NCBI RefSeq assembly: GCF_010725885.1
Contig: NZ_AP022600.1
Span: forward strand, 124,001-188,000
Direction of reading: 5' to 3'
DNA from: Mycolicibacterium tokaiense
Lineage (GTDB): Bacteria; Actinomycetota; Actinomycetes; Mycobacteriales; Mycobacteriaceae
Length of the DNA: 64,000 nt
The position numbers were made by a program, and so were the translations under genes. Under the pieces are notes generated by a model that was not told where the DNA came from, made no database searches, and saw only the letters and a program-made list of their open reading frames with translations. Below, one piece after another: positions 62,572-64,000 of the stretch (position 1 is the stretch's first letter; each line of letters begins with the position of its first letter).

Positions 62572-63249
62572 TCAGTACTCGTCGTGGCGGCGCATCCACT
62601 CGTACGGCGGATCCTGCGGCCAGCCTGCCGGCGAGTCCTCCCACGACTCCTGCCGCCCGTACGCGGTCAGATCCAGCAGGTCGAACACCAACATGAACGG
62701 TTCTTCCCCGCGGTCGAAGGTCTGCCAGGTGTGGAACACCCGGTCGCCGTCGCGCAGGAACGCACTGATGGCGTGGCGCTCCTCACCGCCGACCGTGACG
62801 CCGAAGTCCTCGTTGAAGGTGGTGCCGCCCGACGACACCCAGGGCAGGTGCAGCCAGCCCATCCGGTCGCGGTAACCGTGCAGAGCCGACACCGGCGCAC
62901 GGGAGATCAGCACCAGCGCGGTGTCCTTGGCGTGCAGGTGCGACAACGGGCCCAGGTGGTCGGCCATCATGGAGCACCCCGGGCAGCCCTCCTGCCAGTC
63001 CGGCGCGAACATGAAGTGCGCGACGATCAACTGCCGTCGGCCACCGAAGAGGTCGGCCAGGGTCGCCGTCCCCGACCCGGTGTCGAATCGGTAGTCGGCG
63101 TCGACCTCCACCATGGGCAGACGCCGACGCAGGGCGCTCACCCGGTCCTTGAGCCGCGTGAGCTTCTTCTCCTCGACCAGCAGCTGCGCTCGCGCGGTGG
63201 CCCACTCCGCGCGGGTCACGACGGGTGGGCGCGCGGGCTCAGCCGCCAT
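62572..63249 (-). CDS. DUF899 family thioredoxin-like protein
   Basis: A 225-residue protein of the DUF899 family. The N-terminal helix (TRAEWATARAQLLVEEKKLTRL) leads to a thioredoxin-like fold with RQLIVAHFMFAPDWQEGCPGCSMMADHLG, where CPGC has the spacing of a redox motif, and ending WMRRHDEY. The function is not established. The ATG at 63249 overlaps the upstream PPOX-like gene by 11 nt, so the pair is an operon. The stop is 3 nt beyond the IS target duplication. Confidence 0.85.
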   Translation of the reverse strand: MAAEPARPPVVTRAEWATARAQLLVEEKKLTRLKDRVSALRRRLPMVEVDADYRFDTGSGTATLADLFGGRRQLIVAHFMFAPDWQEGCPGCSMMADHLGPLSHLHAKDTALVLISRAPVSALHGYRDRMGWLHLPWVSSGGTTFNEDFGVTVGGEERHAISAFLRDGDRVFHTWQTFDRGEEPFMLVFDLLDLTAYGRQESWEDSPAGWPQDPPYEWMRRHDEY

Positions 63250-63907
63250 GGCGCCGGTTGGCCAGCTCACCGGTCATGTCGCGCACCGACGCGGGCACCG
63301 GGATTTCCTGCGGGCAGTCCGGCGCGCGACGAGGCTCACCGTAGACAGTGGTCAGCGGGACCACCCCGGCCCAGGCGCCCGCCTCGATGTCGGAGTCGGG
63401 ATCCTCGGGCCAGCCCGCACTGATCTTGCAGGACCAGTTGTCGTCGCCGATCGTCATCTGCAACGCCATGGTGGCAGCCAGTTCCCGGCGGGTGCTGGCC
63501 CGCAGTTCGGCCACCCGACCCGGGATGAAGGTGTCCGTCAGGGTCTCCAGGATGTGTTCCTTGTCCTGGGTCGGCACCGGCTCGAACGTGCCGAACAGTG
63601 CCGCGCTGCGGTAGTGGAACGAGGATTCGAAGCCACTGCGCGCCACCACCACCCCGTCCAACGCTGTCACCGACACCGCCACCGGAGCGCCGGCGCCGAC
63701 GGCACGCATCCACGGTGACCCGGTGGAGCCGTGGATGACGAAGCGGTCATCGATGCGGGCGAAGCCGGTGGGAAACGCCACAGGGTGCCCGTCGCGCACC
63801 AGCGCGACGGTGGCCAGCGGAGTGGCATCCAGCAGTGCGTACAGGTCCGCGCGCGAGGCGCTCTGCTTCTCGCCGAGACGCGAGATCTGAGTCGTTGGCA
63901 GTGACAC
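63239..63907 (-). CDS. Pyridoxamine 5'-phosphate oxidase-like flavin-binding protein
   Basis: A 222-residue split-barrel protein. Visible features are ADLYALLDATPLATVALVRDGHPVAFPTGFARIDDRFVIHGSTGS near the N-terminus, then SFHYRSAALFGTFEPV, and ISAGWPEDPDSDIEAGAWAGVVPL toward the end, as in a large PPOX-like subfamily of actinobacteria. FMN or F420 binding is the family expectation; true PNPOx activity is unlikely. It is the upstream gene of the DUF899 pair. Confidence 0.83.
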   Translation of the reverse strand: MSLPTTQISRLGEKQSASRADLYALLDATPLATVALVRDGHPVAFPTGFARIDDRFVIHGSTGSPWMRAVGAGAPVAVSVTALDGVVVARSGFESSFHYRSAALFGTFEPVPTQDKEHILETLTDTFIPGRVAELRASTRRELAATMALQMTIGDDNWSCKISAGWPEDPDSDIEAGAWAGVVPLTTVYGEPRRAPDCPQEIPVPASVRDMTGELANRRHGG

Positions 63908-63945
63908 GACAGTCAGCGTCGCATCTGCGGCACCGCCGCGCCAGA

Positions 63946-64000
63946 TCAGCCCCGCACCCAGACCGCGGCATCGGTGGGCAGCGTATCGGTCACGCCCGGC
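63946..64000 (-). CDS. Possible 3' end of a further minus-strand gene
   Basis: The last 17 sense codons before a TGA at 63946-63948 read PGVTDTLPTDAAVWVRG on the minus strand, which looks like a protein C-terminus and uses codons like its neighbours. Too little is present to name it, and it could be chance. Confidence 0.35.
   Translation of the reverse strand, partial: PGVTDTLPTDAAVWVRG

Noticed and set aside
61471..62572. IS insertion disrupting the amine oxidase or DUF899 gene
   Set aside because: Both genes keep their own stop codons; the element lies between convergent ends.

Overview
The window is about 64 kb of GC-rich chromosome from a fast-growing mycobacterium (Mycolicibacterium type). 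The evidence is the gene order, which matches in mirror image the Mycobacterium tuberculosis block Rv1292 (argS) to Rv1324: argS-lysA-thrA-thrC-thrB, rho, rpmE-prfA-prmC-yrdC-wecA, atpIBEF(FH)AGDC, a DUF2550 gene, pduO, murA, the rrn operon, ogt, alkA, an adenylate cyclase, nucS, an epimerase and fadA4. Also supporting it are the b-delta fusion of ATP synthase, MurA with Asp117, and a 16S rRNA with the short fast-grower form of helix 18. Accessory genes interrupt this core block, and the last 20 kb (42.4 kb to the end) is mostly accessory.

Layout. 1-9.7 kb: thioredoxin-fold protein (partial), DUF3817, thiolase, methylmalonyl-CoA epimerase, zinc-site protein, NucS mismatch endonuclease, a membrane class III cyclase, a glutaminase-STAS fusion, a DUF732 secreted protein, a PhyH-like dioxygenase, and the alkylation-repair pair ada/alkA-ogt behind a PafBC-type DNA-damage promoter. 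9.7-15.3 kb: one rRNA operon on the minus strand (16S-23S-5S, no spacer tRNA) with two visible promoters beyond murA. 15.4-30 kb: murA, pduO, DUF2550, the complete F1Fo ATP synthase operon, wecA, threonylcarbamoyl-AMP synthase, prmC, prfA and rpmE. 30-33.5 kb: a four-gene islet (acyl-CoA synthetase, TetR, mycothiol-type DinB protein, MarR) between rpmE and rho. 33.6-42.4 kb: rho, the thr/lys/argS operon and tRNA-Arg(CCG).

42.4-64 kb: a LysR regulator divergent from two tandem SDRs; a six-gene operon (polar amino-acid type ABC transporter, IclR regulator, allantoicase-like protein, dipeptide epimerase) preceded by a GlnR-type nitrogen box; an acyl-CoA dehydrogenase pair with a TetR; a two-component system, an MHS transporter behind a consensus CRP site, and a lone TAXI binding lipoprotein; a cell-wall pair (lytic transglycosylase, DUF1460 hydrolase); a Tat-type flavin amine oxidase; a clean IS481-family insertion; and DUF899 and PPOX-like genes.

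Most novel candidates: (1) the GlnR-box ABC/IclR/allantoicase/dipeptide-epimerase operon, which looks like a nitrogen-scavenging pathway of unassigned substrate, its allantoicase carrying an extra tail resembling the start of OHCU decarboxylase; (2) the IS481-family element, whose transposase stop codon comes from the duplicated ACTAGG target; (3) the two-component/CRP/MHS/TAXI group. Many accessory genes appear leaderless, with a TAnnnT hexamer 6-7 nt before the start codon.
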